Positions 53,425-64,000 of a DNA stretch of 64,000 nucleotides are shown in pieces. Both the position numbers and the translations under genes were made by a program. The stretch's first letter is position 1. Every line of letters begins with the position of its first letter. The stretch comes from Calliopsis andreniformis. Taxonomy: Eukaryota; Arthropoda; Insecta; Hymenoptera; Andrenidae. The notes under the pieces were generated by a model. That model saw nothing but the letters and a program-made list of their open reading frames with translations, ran no database searches and was not told where the DNA came from. Location: positions 620,001 through 684,000 of the forward strand of contig NW_027480481.1 in assembly GCF_051401765.1 (NCBI RefSeq), in the 5' to 3' direction.

Positions 53425-56400
53425 TCAATACTCAATCTTCAATCCTCAATCCTCAATCCTCAACCCTCAATACTCAATCTTCAATCCTCAACACTCAATC
53501 TTCAATCCTCAATCCTCAATCCTCAATCCTCAATCCTCATTCTTCAATCCTTAATACCCAATCCTCAATCTTCAATCCTCAATCCTCAATCCTCAATCCT
53601 AATTCCTCATTCCTCATTCTTCAATCCTCAATACCCAATCCTCAATTTCAATCCTCAATCCTCAATCCTCATTTCTCAATCCTCAATCCTTAACCCTCAG
53701 CCCTCATCCTCCATCCTCAGTACTCAATCCTCTATCCTCAATCTTCAATCCTCAATACTCAATCTTCAATCCTCATTCCTCAATCCTCAATCCTCAATCC
53801 TCAATATTAAATCCTCAATACTCAATCTTCAATCATCATCCTCAATCCTCAATTCTCAGTCGTCAATCCTCAGTCATCAATCCTCAATCTTCAATACTCA
53901 ATCGTCAATCCTTAGTCCTCAATCCTCAATCCTCAATCCTCGTTCCTCAAACCACAATCCTCAACCCTCAGTCTCCATCCTCAATCCTCAAACCTCAATC
54001 CTCAATCCTCAATCCTCAATCTTCAACCCTGAATCCTCAATCCTCAATACTCAATCCTCAACCTTCATCCTCAATACTCAATCTTCAATCCTCAATCCTC
54101 AATCATCAATCCTCAATCCTCAGGCATCAATACTCAATCTTCAATGCTCAATCCTCATTCCTCAAACCTCAATCCTCAACCCTCAGTCCTCATACTCAAT
54201 TCTCAATTCTCAATCCTCAATACTCAATCCTCAATCTTCAATCCTCAATAATCAATCTCCAATCCTCAATACTCAATCCTCGATCCTCAATCCTCAGGCA
54301 TCAATACTCAATGTGCAAAACTCAATCCTCCACGCTCAATCCTCAATCCTCAATACCCAAACCTCAATCCTCAATCCTCAATCCTCAATCCTCAATCCTC
54401 AATCCTCAATCCTCAATCCTCAATCCTCAATCCTCAATCCTCATTCTTCAATCCTCAATACCCAATCCACAATCTTCAATCCTCAATCGTCAGTCCTCAG
54501 CCGTCAAACCACAATCCCCGACCCTTAGCACTCATCCTCAATCCTCAGTCCTCAATCCTCAATCCCCAAACCTAAATCCTCTACCGTCTGTCCTCGTCCT
54601 CAATCCTCAAACTTCAATCCTCAATCCTCAATATTTAATCATCAATACTCAACCTTCTATCCTCAATCCTCAATTCTCAATCCTCAATCCTCAGTCCTCA
54701 ATCCTCAATATTCACTCATCAATACTCAACCTTCAATCCTCATTCTTCAATCCTCAATACTCAATCTTCAATCCTCAATCCTCAATCCTCAATCCTCAAT
54801 CCTCAATCCTCAATCCTCAATCCTCAATCCTCAATCCTCAATCTTCAATCCTCAAACCTCAATCCTCAATACTCAATCCTCAATCTTCAATCCTCAATAC
54901 TCAATCCTCAATCCTCAATACTCAATCCTCAATCCTCAATCCTCAATCCTCGTTCCTCAATCCTCAATCTTCAACCCTGAATCCTCAATCCTCAATAGTC
55001 AATCCTCAATCTTCAATCCTCAATACTCAATCTTCAATCCTCAATCCTCAATGCTCAATCCTCAATACTCAATCTTCAATCCTCAACACTCAATCTTCAA
55101 TCCTCAATCCTCAATCCTCAATCCTAAATCCTCATTCTTCAATCCTCAATAACCTATCCTCAATCCTCAATCCTCAATCCTCAATCCTCAATCCACAATC
55201 TTCAACCTTCAATACTCAATAATCAATCTCCAATCCTAGATCCTCAATCCTCAATCCTCAATTCTCAATTCTCAACCCTCATTCCTTAATCCTCAGACCT
55301 CAAACATCAATATTCAACCCTCAGTCCTCGTCCTCAATCCACAACCCTCAATCCTCAGTCCTCAATATTCAATCATCAATATTCAATCTTCAATCCTCAA
55401 TCCTCAATCCTCAATCCTCAATTCTGAACCCTCAATCTTCAATCCTCAATTCTGAACCCTCAATCTTCAATCCTCAATCCTCAATCCTCAATACTCAATC
55501 CTCAATCTTCAATCCTCAATACCCACTCCTCAATCTTCAATCCTCAATCCTCAATCCTCAATCCTAATTCCTCAATCCTCATTCTTCAATCATCAACACC
55601 CAATCCTCAATTTCAATCCTCAATCCTCAATCCTCAATTCTCAAACCTCAGTCCTCAATCCTCATTCCTCAAACCTCAATCCTCAACCCTCAGTCCTCAT
55701 CCTCAATTCTCAATTCTCAATCCTCAATCCTCAATCATCAATCTTCAGTCCTCAACCTTCAATACTCAATACTCAATCCTCAATCCTCAATCCTCAATCC
55801 TCAATCCTCACTACTCAATCCTCAATCCTCAACCTTCAATCCTCAATACTCAATCTTCAATCCTCAATACTCAATCCTCAATCCTCAATACTCAATCTTC
55901 AATCCTCAATCCTCAATCCTGATTCTTCAAACCTCAATACCCAATCCTCAATCCTCAATTCTGAACCCTCAACCTTCAATCCTCAATCCTCAATCCTCAA
56001 TACTCAATCATCAATCTTCAATCCTCAATACCCACTTCTCAATCTTCAATACTCAATCCTCAATCCTCAATCCTAATTCCTCAATCCTCATTCTTCAATC
56101 ATCAATACCCAATCCTCAATTTCAATCCTCAATCCTCAATCCTCAATTCTCAATCCTCAGTCCTCAATCCTCATTCCTCAAACCTCAATCCTCAACCCTC
56201 AGTCCTCATCCTCAATTCTCAATTCTCAAACCTCAATCCTCAATCCTCAATCTTCAATCCTCAGTAATCAATATCCGATCCTAGATCCTCAATCCCCAAT
56301 CTTCAATCGTTAATGCTCAATCTTCAATCCTCAATCCCCAGTCATCAATCTTCAATCCTCAATGCTCAATCCTCAATCCTCAATCCTCAGTCCTCAATCC

Positions 56401-56861
56401 CCAATCCTCAATCCTCAAACCTCAATTCTCAACCGTCAGTCCTCGTCCTCAATCCTCAAACCTCAATCCTCAATCCTCAACCCTCAGCCCTCATCCCCCA
56501 TCCTCAATCCTCAATCCTCAATCCTCAATCCTCATTCCCCAACCCTCAGTCCTCATTCCTCAAACCTCAATCCTCAACCCTCAGTCCTCATACTCAATTC
56601 TCAATTCTCAATTCTCAATACTCAATCCTCAATCTTCAATCCTCAATAATCAATCATCAATCCCCAATCTTCAATCCTCAATCCTCAATCCTCAATCCTC
56701 AGTACGCAATCCTCAATCCTCAACCTTCAATCATCAATACTCAATCTTCAATTCTCAATCCTCAATCCTCAATCCTCAGTACTCAATCCTCAATCCTCAA
56801 CCTTCAATCCTCAATACTCAATCTTCAATCCTCAATACTCAGTCCTCAATCCTCAATACTC
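53425..56861 (+). repeat. Copies of blocks F, I and G joined
   Basis: In order, this stretch carries block F copy 2 (53425-54445), block I copy 2 (54405-56458) and a block G type continuation to 56861 (offset 10635 from 46226). Each handover lies in sequence shared by both parents. The M4 module is at 54486 and an M2 module is at 56274. Confidence 0.78.
54486..54599 (+). repeat. Degenerate module M4, copy 6 (right-hand version)
   Basis: Copy of 48931-49044 at offset 5555, sharing its three right-hand marks. Confidence 0.78.
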
Positions 56862-59420
56862 AATTCGCAATTCTCAACCCTCAATCCTTAATCCTCAGAC
56901 CTCAAACATCAATACTCAACCCTCAGTCCTCGTCCTCAATCCACAACCCTCAATCCTCAGTCCTTAATATTCAATCATCAATATTCAATCTTCAATCCTC
57001 AATCCTCAATCCTCAATCCTGAATTCTGAACCCTCAATCTTCAATCCTCAATCCTCAATCCTCAATACTCAATCCTCAATCTTCAATCCTCAATACCCAC
57101 TCCTCAATCTTCAATCCTCAATCCTCAGTCCTCAATCCTAATTCCTCAATCCTCATTCTTCAACCATCGATACCCACTCCTCAATTTCAATCCTCAATCC
57201 TCAATCCTCAATTATCAATCGTCAATCCTCAATCCTCATTCCTCAAACCTCAATCCCCAACCCTCAGTCCTCATCCTCAATTCTCAATTCTCAATCCTCA
57301 ATCCTCAATCCTCAATCTTCAATCCTCAATAATCAATATCCGATCCTAGATCCTCAATCCCCAATCTTCAATCGTTAATGCTCAATCTTCAATCCTCAAT
57401 CACCAGTCATCAATCTTCAATCCTCAATGATCAATCCTCAATCCTCGATCCTCAGTCCTCAATCCCCAATCCTCAATCCTCAAACCTCAATCCTCAACCG
57501 TCAGTCCTCGTCCTCAATCCTCAAACCTCAATCCTCAATCCTCAATCCTCATTCTTCAATCCTAAATACCCAATCCTCAATCTTCAATCCTCAATCCTCA
57601 ATCCTCAATTCTCAATCCTCAATCCTTAATCCTCAGACCTCAAACATCAATATTAAACCCTCAGTCCTCGTCCTCAATCAACAAGACTCAATCCTCAGTC
57701 CTCAATATTCAATCATCAATATTCAATCTTCAATCCTCAATCCTCAATCCTCAATCCTCAATACTCAATCTTCAACCCTGAATCCTCAATCCTCAATACT
57801 CAATCCTGAATCTTCAATCCTCAATCTTCAATCCTCAATAATCAATCTCCAATCCTCAATACTCAATCCTAGATCCTCAATCCTCAGGCATCAATACTCA
57901 ATCTTCAATACTCAATCCTCAACCCTCAATCCTCAATCCTCAATACTCAATCCTCAATCTTCAATCCTCAATACCCACTCCTCAATCTTCAATCCTCAAT
58001 CCTCAATCCTCAATCCTAATTCCTCAATCCTCATTCTTCAATCATCAATACCCAATCCTCAATTTCAATCCTCAATCCTCAATCCTCAATTCTCAATCCT
58101 CAGTCCTCAATCCTCATTCCTCAAACCTCAATCCTCAAACCTCAGTCCTCATCCTCAATTCTCAATTCTCAATCCTCAATCCTCAATCCTCAATCTTCAG
58201 TCCTCAACCTTCAATCCTCAATACTCAATATTCAATCCTCAATCCTCAATCCTCAATCCTCAGTACTCAATCCTCAATCCTCAACCTTCAATCCTCAATA
58301 CTCAATCTTCAATCCTCAATACTCAATCCTCAATCCTCAATACTCAATCTTCAATCCTCAATCCTGAATCCTCAATCTTCAATCCTCAATACTCAATCTG
58401 CAATCCTCAATCCTCAAACCTCAATCCTCAATCCTGATTCTTCAATCCTCAATGCCCAATCCTCAATCTTCAATCCTCAATCCTCAATTCTCAATTCTCA
58501 ACCCTCAATCCTTAATCCTCAGACCTCAAACATCAATATTCAACCCTCAGTCCTCGTCCTCAATCCACAACCCTCAATCCTCAGTCCTCAATATTTAATC
58601 ATCAATATTCAATCTTCAATCTTCAATCCTCAATCCTCAATCCTCAATTCTGAACCCTCAATCTTCAATCCACAATCCTCAATCCTCAATACTCAATCCT
58701 CAATCTTCAATCCTCAATACCCACTCCTCAATCTTCAATCCTCAATCCTCAATCCTCAATCCTAATTCCTGAATCCTCATTCTTCAATCATCAATACCCA
58801 ATCCTCAATTTCAATCCTCAATCCTCAATCCTCAATTCTCAATCCTCAGTCCTCAATCCTCATTCCTCAAACCTCAATCCTCAACCCTCAGTCCTCATCC
58901 TCAATTCTCAATTCTCAATCCTCAATCCTCAATCCTCAATCTTCAATCCTCAATAATCAATATCCGATCCTAGATCCTCAATCCCCAATCTTCAATCGTT
59001 AATGCTCAATCTTCAATCCTCAATCCCCAGTCATCAATCTTCAATCCTCAATGCTCAATCCTGAATCCTCAATCCTCAGTCCTCAATCCCCAATCCTGAA
59101 TCCTCAAACCTCAATCCTCAATCCTCAATCCTCATTCTTCAATCCTAAATACCCAATCCTCAATCTTCAATCCTCAATCCTCAATCCTCAATTCGCAATC
59201 CTCAATCCTTAATCCTCAGACCTCAAACATCAATATTAAACCCTCAGTCCTCGTCCTCAATCCACAAGCCTCAATCCTCAGTCCTCAATATTCAATCATC
59301 AATATTCAATCTTCAATCCCCAATCCTCAATCCTCAATCCTCAATCCTCAATCCTCAATCTTCAACCCTGAATCCTCAATCCTCAATACTCAATCCTCAA
59401 TCTTCAATCCTCAATACTCA
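56862..59420 (+). repeat. Copies of blocks H and E joined
   Basis: 56862-58190 matches 47495-48830 (block H). 58142-59415 matches 51780-53053 (block E, offset 6362). At about 59420 a loss of 49 bp (seven units) relative to 53053-53115 is followed by TCATCACTC, where the relative has TCAACACTC. M2 modules are at 57339 and 58967. Confidence 0.78.
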
Positions 59421-62400
59421 ATCCTCATCACTCAATCTTCAATCCTCAATCCTCAATCCTCAATCCTCAATCCTCATACTTCAATCCTCAATACCCAATC
59501 CTCAATCTTCAATCCTCAATCCTCAATCCTCAATCCTAATTCCTCATTCCTCATTCTTCAATCCTCAATACCCAATCCTCAATTTCAATCCTCAATCCTC
59601 AATCCTCATTTCTCAATCCTCAATCCTTAACCCTCAGCCCTCATCCTCCATCCTCAGTACTCAATCCTCTATCCTCAATCTTCAATCCTCAATACTCAAT
59701 CTTCAATCCTCATTCCTCAATCCTCAATCCTCAATCCTCAATATTCAATCCTCAATACTCAATCTTCAATCCTCAGTAATCAATATCCGATCCTAGATCC
59801 TCAATCCCCAATCTTCAATCGTTAATGCTCAATCTTCAATCCTCAATCCCCAGTCATCAATCTTCAATCCTCAATGCTCAATCCTCAATCCTCAATCCTC
59901 AGTCCTCAATCCCCAATCCTCAATCCTCAAACCTCAATCCTCAATCCTCATTCTTCAATCCTCAATGCCCAATCCTCAATCTTCAATCCTCAATCCTCAA
60001 TTCTCAATTCTCAACCCTCAATCCTTGATCCTCAGACCTCAAACATCAATATTCAACCCTCAGTCCTCGTCCTCAATCCACAACCCTCAATCCTCAGTCC
60101 TCAATATTCAATCATCAATATTCAATCTTCAATCCTCAATCCTCAATCCTCAATCCTCAATTCTGAACCCTCAATCTTCAATCCTCAATCCTCAATCCTC
60201 AATACTCAATCCTCAATTTTCAATCCTCAATACCCACTCCTCAATCTTCAATCCTCAATCCTCAATCCTCAATCCTAATTCCTCAATCCTCATTCTTCAA
60301 TCATCAATACCCAATCCTCAATTTCAATCCTCAATCCTCAATCCTCAATTCTCAATCCTCAGTCCTCAATCCTCATTCCTCAAACCTCAATCCTCAACCC
60401 TCAGTCCTCATCCTCAATTCTCAATTCTCAATCCTCAGTCCTCAATCCTCAATCTTCAATCCTCAACCTTCAATCCTCAATACTCAATCTTCAATCCTCA
60501 ATCCTCAATCCTCAATCCTCAGTACTCAATCCTCAATCCTCAACCTTCAATCCTCAATACTCAATCTTCAATCCTCAATACTCAATCCTCAATCCTCAAT
60601 CCTCAATACCCAATCCTCAATTTCAATCCTCATTCCTCAATCCTCATTTCTCAATCCTCAATCCTCAACCCTCAGCCCTCATCCTCCATCCTGAATCCTC
60701 AATCCTCAATCCTCAATCTTCAATCCTCAATTCTCAATCTTCAATCCTCGATCCTCAATCATCAATCCTCAATCCTCAATCCTCAGGCATCAATACTCGA
60801 TCTTCAATGCTCAATCCTCAATCCTCAATCCTCAATCCTCAATCCTCAACCCTCAGCCCTCATCCTCAATTCTCAATTCTCAATCCTCAATCATCAATCC
60901 CCAATCTTCAATCCTCAATCCTCAATCCTCAATCCTCAACCTTCAATCCTCAATACTCAATCTTCAATCCTCAATCTTCAATCCTCAATCCTCAATCCTC
61001 AATCTTCAATGCTCAATACTCAATCTGCAATCCTCAATCCTCAAACCTCAATCCTCAATCCTCATTCTTCAATCCTCAATGCCCAATCCTCAATCTTCAA
61101 TCCTCAATCCTCAATTCGCAATTCTCAACCCTCAATCCTTAATCCTCAGACCTCAAACATCAATACTCAACCCTCAGTCCTCGTCCTCAATCCACAACCC
61201 TCAATCCTCAGTCCTCAATATTCAATCATCAATATTCAATCTTCAATCCTCAATCCTCAATCCTCAATCCTGAATTCTGAACCCTCAATCTTCAATCCTC
61301 AATCCTCAATCCTCAATACTCAATCCTCAATCTTCAATCCTCAATACCCACTCCTCAATCTTCAATCCTCAATCCTCAGTCCTCAATCCTAATTCCTCAA
61401 TCCTCATTCTTCAACCATCGATACCCACTCCTCAATTTCAATCCTCAATCCTCAATCCTCAATTATCAATCGTCAATCCTCAATCCTCATTCCTCAAACC
61501 TCAATCCCCAACCCTCAGTCCTCATCCTCAATTCTCAATTCTCAATCCTCAATCCTCAATCCTCAATCTTCAATCCTCAATAATCAATATCCGATCCTAG
61601 ATCCTCAATCCCCAATCTTCAATCGTTAATGCTCAATCTTCAATCCTCAATCACCAGTCATCAATCTTCAATCCTCAATGATCAATCCTCAATCCTCGAT
61701 CCTCAGTCCTCAATCCCCAATCCTCAATCCTCAAACCTCAATCCTCAACCGTCAGTCCTCGTCCTCAATCCTCAAACCTCAATCCTCAATCCTCAATCCT
61801 CATTCTTCAATCCTAAATACCCAATCCTCAATCTTCAATCCTCAATCCTCAATCCTCAATTCTCAATCCTCAATCCTTAATCCTCAGACCTCAAACATCA
61901 ATATTAAACCCTCAGTCCTCGTCCTCAATCCACAAGCCTCAATCCTCAGTCCTCAATATTCAATCATCAATATTCAATCTTCAATCCTCAATCCTCAATC
62001 CTCAATCCTCAATCCTCAATACTCAATCTTCAACCCTGAATCCTCAATCCTCAATACTCAATCCTGAATCTTCAATCCTCAATCTTCAATCCTCAATAAT
62101 CAATCTCCAATCCTCAATACTCAATCCTAGATCCTCAATCCTCAGGCATCAATACTCAATCTTCAATACTCAATCCTCAACCCTCAATCCTCAATCCTCA
62201 ATACTCAATCCTCAATCTTCAATCCTCAATACCCACTCCTCAATCTTCAATCCTCAATCCTCAATCCTCAATCCTAATTCCTCAATCCTCATTCTTCAAT
62301 CATCAATACCCAATCCTCAATTTCAATCCTCAATCCTCAATCCTCAATTCTCAATCCTCAGTCCTCAATCCTCATTCCTCAAACCTCAATCCTCAAACCT

Positions 62401-62744
62401 CAGTCCTCATCCTCAATTCTCAATTCTCAATCCTCAATCCTCAATCCTCAATCTTCAGTCCTCAACCTTCAATCCTCAATACTCAATATTCAATCCTCAA
62501 TCCTCAATCCTCAATCCTCAGTACTCAATCCTCAATCCTCAACCTTCAATCCTCAATACTCAATCTTCAATCCTCAATACTCAATCCTCAATCCTCAATA
62601 CTCAATCTTCAATCCTCAATCCTGAATCCTCAATCTTCAATCCTCAATACTCAATCTGCAATCCTCAATCCTCAAACCTCAATCCTCAATCCTGATTCTT
62701 CAATCCTCAATGCCCAATCCTCAATCTTCAATCCTCAATCCTCA
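59421..62744 (+). repeat. Junction-rich stretch with block G/H copies
   Basis: Near 59775 the sequence switches into the CAGTAATCAATATCC version of M2. Near 59940 it skips to the TGCCCAATCC stretch (partner 46333). It then follows 46333-48830 to about 62450, and continues as block E (marked CAATCTTCAGTCC at 62451) until about 62735. M2 modules are at 59787 and 61590. Confidence 0.78.
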
Positions 62745-64000
62745 ATCCTCAATTTCAATCCTCAATCCTCAATCCTCATTTCTCAATCCTCAATCCTTAA
62801 CCCTCAGCCCTCATCCTCCATCCTCAGTACTCAATCCTCTATCCTCAATCTTCAATCCTCAATACTCAATCTTCAATCCTCATTCCTCAATCCTCAATCC
62901 TCAATCCTCAATATTCAATCCTCAATACTCAATCTTCAATCCTCAGTAATCAATATCCGATCCTAGATCCTCAATCCCCAATCTTCAATCGTTAATGCTC
63001 AATCTTCAATCCTCAATCCCCAGTCATCAATCTTCAATCCTCAATGCTCAATCCTCAATCCTCAATCCTCAGTCCTCAATCCCCAATCCTCAATCCTCAA
63101 ACCTCAATCCTCAATCCTCATTCTTCAATCCTCAATGCCCAATCCTCAATCTTCAATCCTCAATCCTCAATTCTCAATTCTCAACCCTCAATCCTTGATC
63201 CTCAGACCTCAAACATCAATATTCAACCCTCAGTCCTCGTCCTCAATCCACAACCCTCAATCCTCAGTCCTCAATATTCAATCATCAATATTCAATCTTC
63301 AATCCTCAATCCTCAATCCTCAATCCTCAATTCTGAACCCTCAATCTTCAATCCTCAATCCTCAATCCTCAATACTCAATCCTCAATTTTCAATCCTCAA
63401 TACCCACTCCTCAATCTTCAATCCTCAATCCTCAATCCTCAATCCTAATTCCTCAATCCTCATTCTTCAATCATCAATACCCAATCCTCAATTTCAATCC
63501 TCAATCCTCAATCCTCAATTCTCAATCCTCAGTCCTCAATCCTCATTCCTCAAACCTCAATCCTCAACCCTCAGTCCTCATCCTCAATTCTCAATTCTCA
63601 ATCCTCAGTCCTCAATCCTCAATCTTCAATCCTCAACCTTCAATCCTCAATACTCAATCTTCAATCCTCAATCCTCAATCCTCAATCCTCAGTACTCAAT
63701 CCTCAATCCTCAACCTTCAATCCTCAATACTCAATCTTCAATCCTCAATACTCAATCCTCAATCCTCAATCCTCAATACCCAATCCTCAATTTCAATCCT
63801 CAATCCTCAATCCTCATTTCTCAATCCTCAATCCTCAACCCTCAGCCCTCATCCTCCATCCTGAATCCTCAATCCTCAATCCTCAATCTTCAATCCTCAA
63901 TTCTCAATCTTCAATCCTCGATCCTCAATCATCAATCCTCAATCCTCAATCCTCAGGCATCAATACTCGATCTTCAATGCTCAATCCTCAATCCTCAATC
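62745..64000 (+). repeat. Copy of 59575-60830, cut by the window end
   Basis: This stretch matches 59575-60830 at a constant offset of 3170. The same unusual junctions occur in both: CAGTAAT after TCAATCC (59773 and 62943), and the direct step from the M2 region to TGCCCAATCC (59965 and 63135). I noticed one substitution, TCATTCC near 60629 against TCAATCC near 63799. Sharing of the junctions shows that 59.6-62.7 kb was duplicated after those junctions had formed. Confidence 0.88.

Larger units (their letters stand above)
1..64000 (+). repeat. Heptanucleotide satellite array, unit TCAATCC
   Basis: The whole window is a head-to-tail array of TCAATCC and its point variants. Common variants are TCAATCT, TCAATAC, TCAATTC, TCAATAT, TCAATCA, TCAACCC, TCAAACC, TCAGTCC, TCATTCC, TCATTCT, TTAATCC, TGAATCC and TCGATCC. 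Rare 6-bp units (TCGTCC, TCATCC, TCAATT, AAATCC) shift the 7-bp phase. I saw no GGATTGA-oriented unit on the + strand, so no inversion. No gap longer than a few units lacks the motif, so every apparently gene-free stretch holds this repeat and nothing else. The + strand is nearly devoid of G. All + frames translate to rotations of SILNPQS and all - frames are closed by TGA every 21 bp, so the ATG-started frames are by-products of the repeat. The array extends past both window ends. Satellite DNA is the straightforward reading; host and chromosomal location are unknown. Confidence 0.98.

Noticed and set aside
59965..61392. 475-codon open frame on +, and the many shorter ones across the window
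   Set aside because: Same reasoning: overlapping frames, the same repeat peptide, and starts and stops set by variant units and the M2 module. No domain or codon bias points to coding.
1..64000. Likeness to the heptad tail of RNA polymerase II, or to coiled coils or ice-binding repeats
   Set aside because: A seven-residue period arises from the 7-bp unit and needs no selection. A proline in every heptad argues against a coiled coil, and the sequence does not match the YSPTSPS pattern or known ice-binding repeats.
1..64000. CRISPR array
   Set aside because: There are no spacers of unique sequence between longer repeats. The repeat unit is 7 bp and contiguous.
1..64000. Telomere repeat
   Set aside because: The G-rich strand is GGATTGA, which is not a telomere unit known to me. 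The array is heavily mutated and duplicated in kilobase blocks, unlike terminal telomere DNA. A subtelomeric place cannot be excluded.
1..64000. Bacterial heptamer repeats (cyanobacterial STRR type, Beggiatoaceae type)
   Set aside because: These are short intergenic arrays of other heptamers as far as I recall, and this block has no genes around it. I keep it only as an alternative for the host, not as a classification.
1..64000. Genes on the - strand
   Set aside because: TGA recurs every 21 bp in each - frame, and variant units do not open any long frame.
1..64000. Transposons, insertion sequences, tRNA or rRNA genes, terminators
   Set aside because: No inverted repeats, unique sequence or G-containing stems are present. 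The near absence of G on + rules out structured RNA genes on that strand, and I recognised none on the other strand.

Overview
This window is a single kind of sequence from end to end: a tandem array of a 7-bp unit, TCAATCC on the + strand (GGATTGA on the - strand), in mutated but recognisable form over all 64,000 bases. I found no stretch of unique sequence, no transposable element, no RNA gene and no credible protein-coding gene. All units point the same way. The + strand is almost free of G (the consensus is C3 A2 T2 G0), which gives an extreme strand asymmetry. The array runs off both ends of the window.

The many apparent open reading frames, all on the + strand, follow from the unit itself. 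Because 7 is not a multiple of 3, three units (21 bp) make seven codons, and every + frame reads the same peptide, SILNPQS, in a rotated register. The consensus has no stop in any + frame, but all three - frames hit TGA every seven codons. I therefore annotate no CDS.

Organism: the sequence does not identify it. A pure satellite block of at least 64 kb is most like eukaryotic heterochromatin (pericentromere, subtelomere or a sex or B chromosome). Heptamer repeats are also known in some bacteria (cyanobacteria, Beggiatoaceae), normally as short intergenic arrays. Nothing here settles the question.

Above the 7-bp level the array is a mosaic of larger copies, all direct. Left part (1 to about 26 kb): 1-2298 reappears at 9258-11555 and about 5601-8527 at 11556-14482; a 1449-bp unit is doubled at 2636-5533; a 4.6-kb unit is doubled at about 13231-22380, its second copy carrying a 118-bp deletion; parts of the left sequence return again at 21.9-25.6 kb. 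Middle (about 26-41 kb): related blocks at 28.8-30.2, 30.8-32.5 and 33.0-34.4 kb, then a nearly perfect 3433-bp tandem duplication at 33964-40829. Right part (about 40-64 kb): a patchwork of 1-2.5 kb blocks, each present two to four times with new junctions.

Marked variant units form recurring landmark modules: M1 (about 61 copies), M2 (25 copies), a GGC-marked module M3 (about 34 copies) and a degenerate module M4 (6 copies). They allow copies to be aligned and give a relative order of duplication events. All duplication limits are by eye and uncertain by tens of bases, because junctions usually fall inside runs of perfect TCAATCC.
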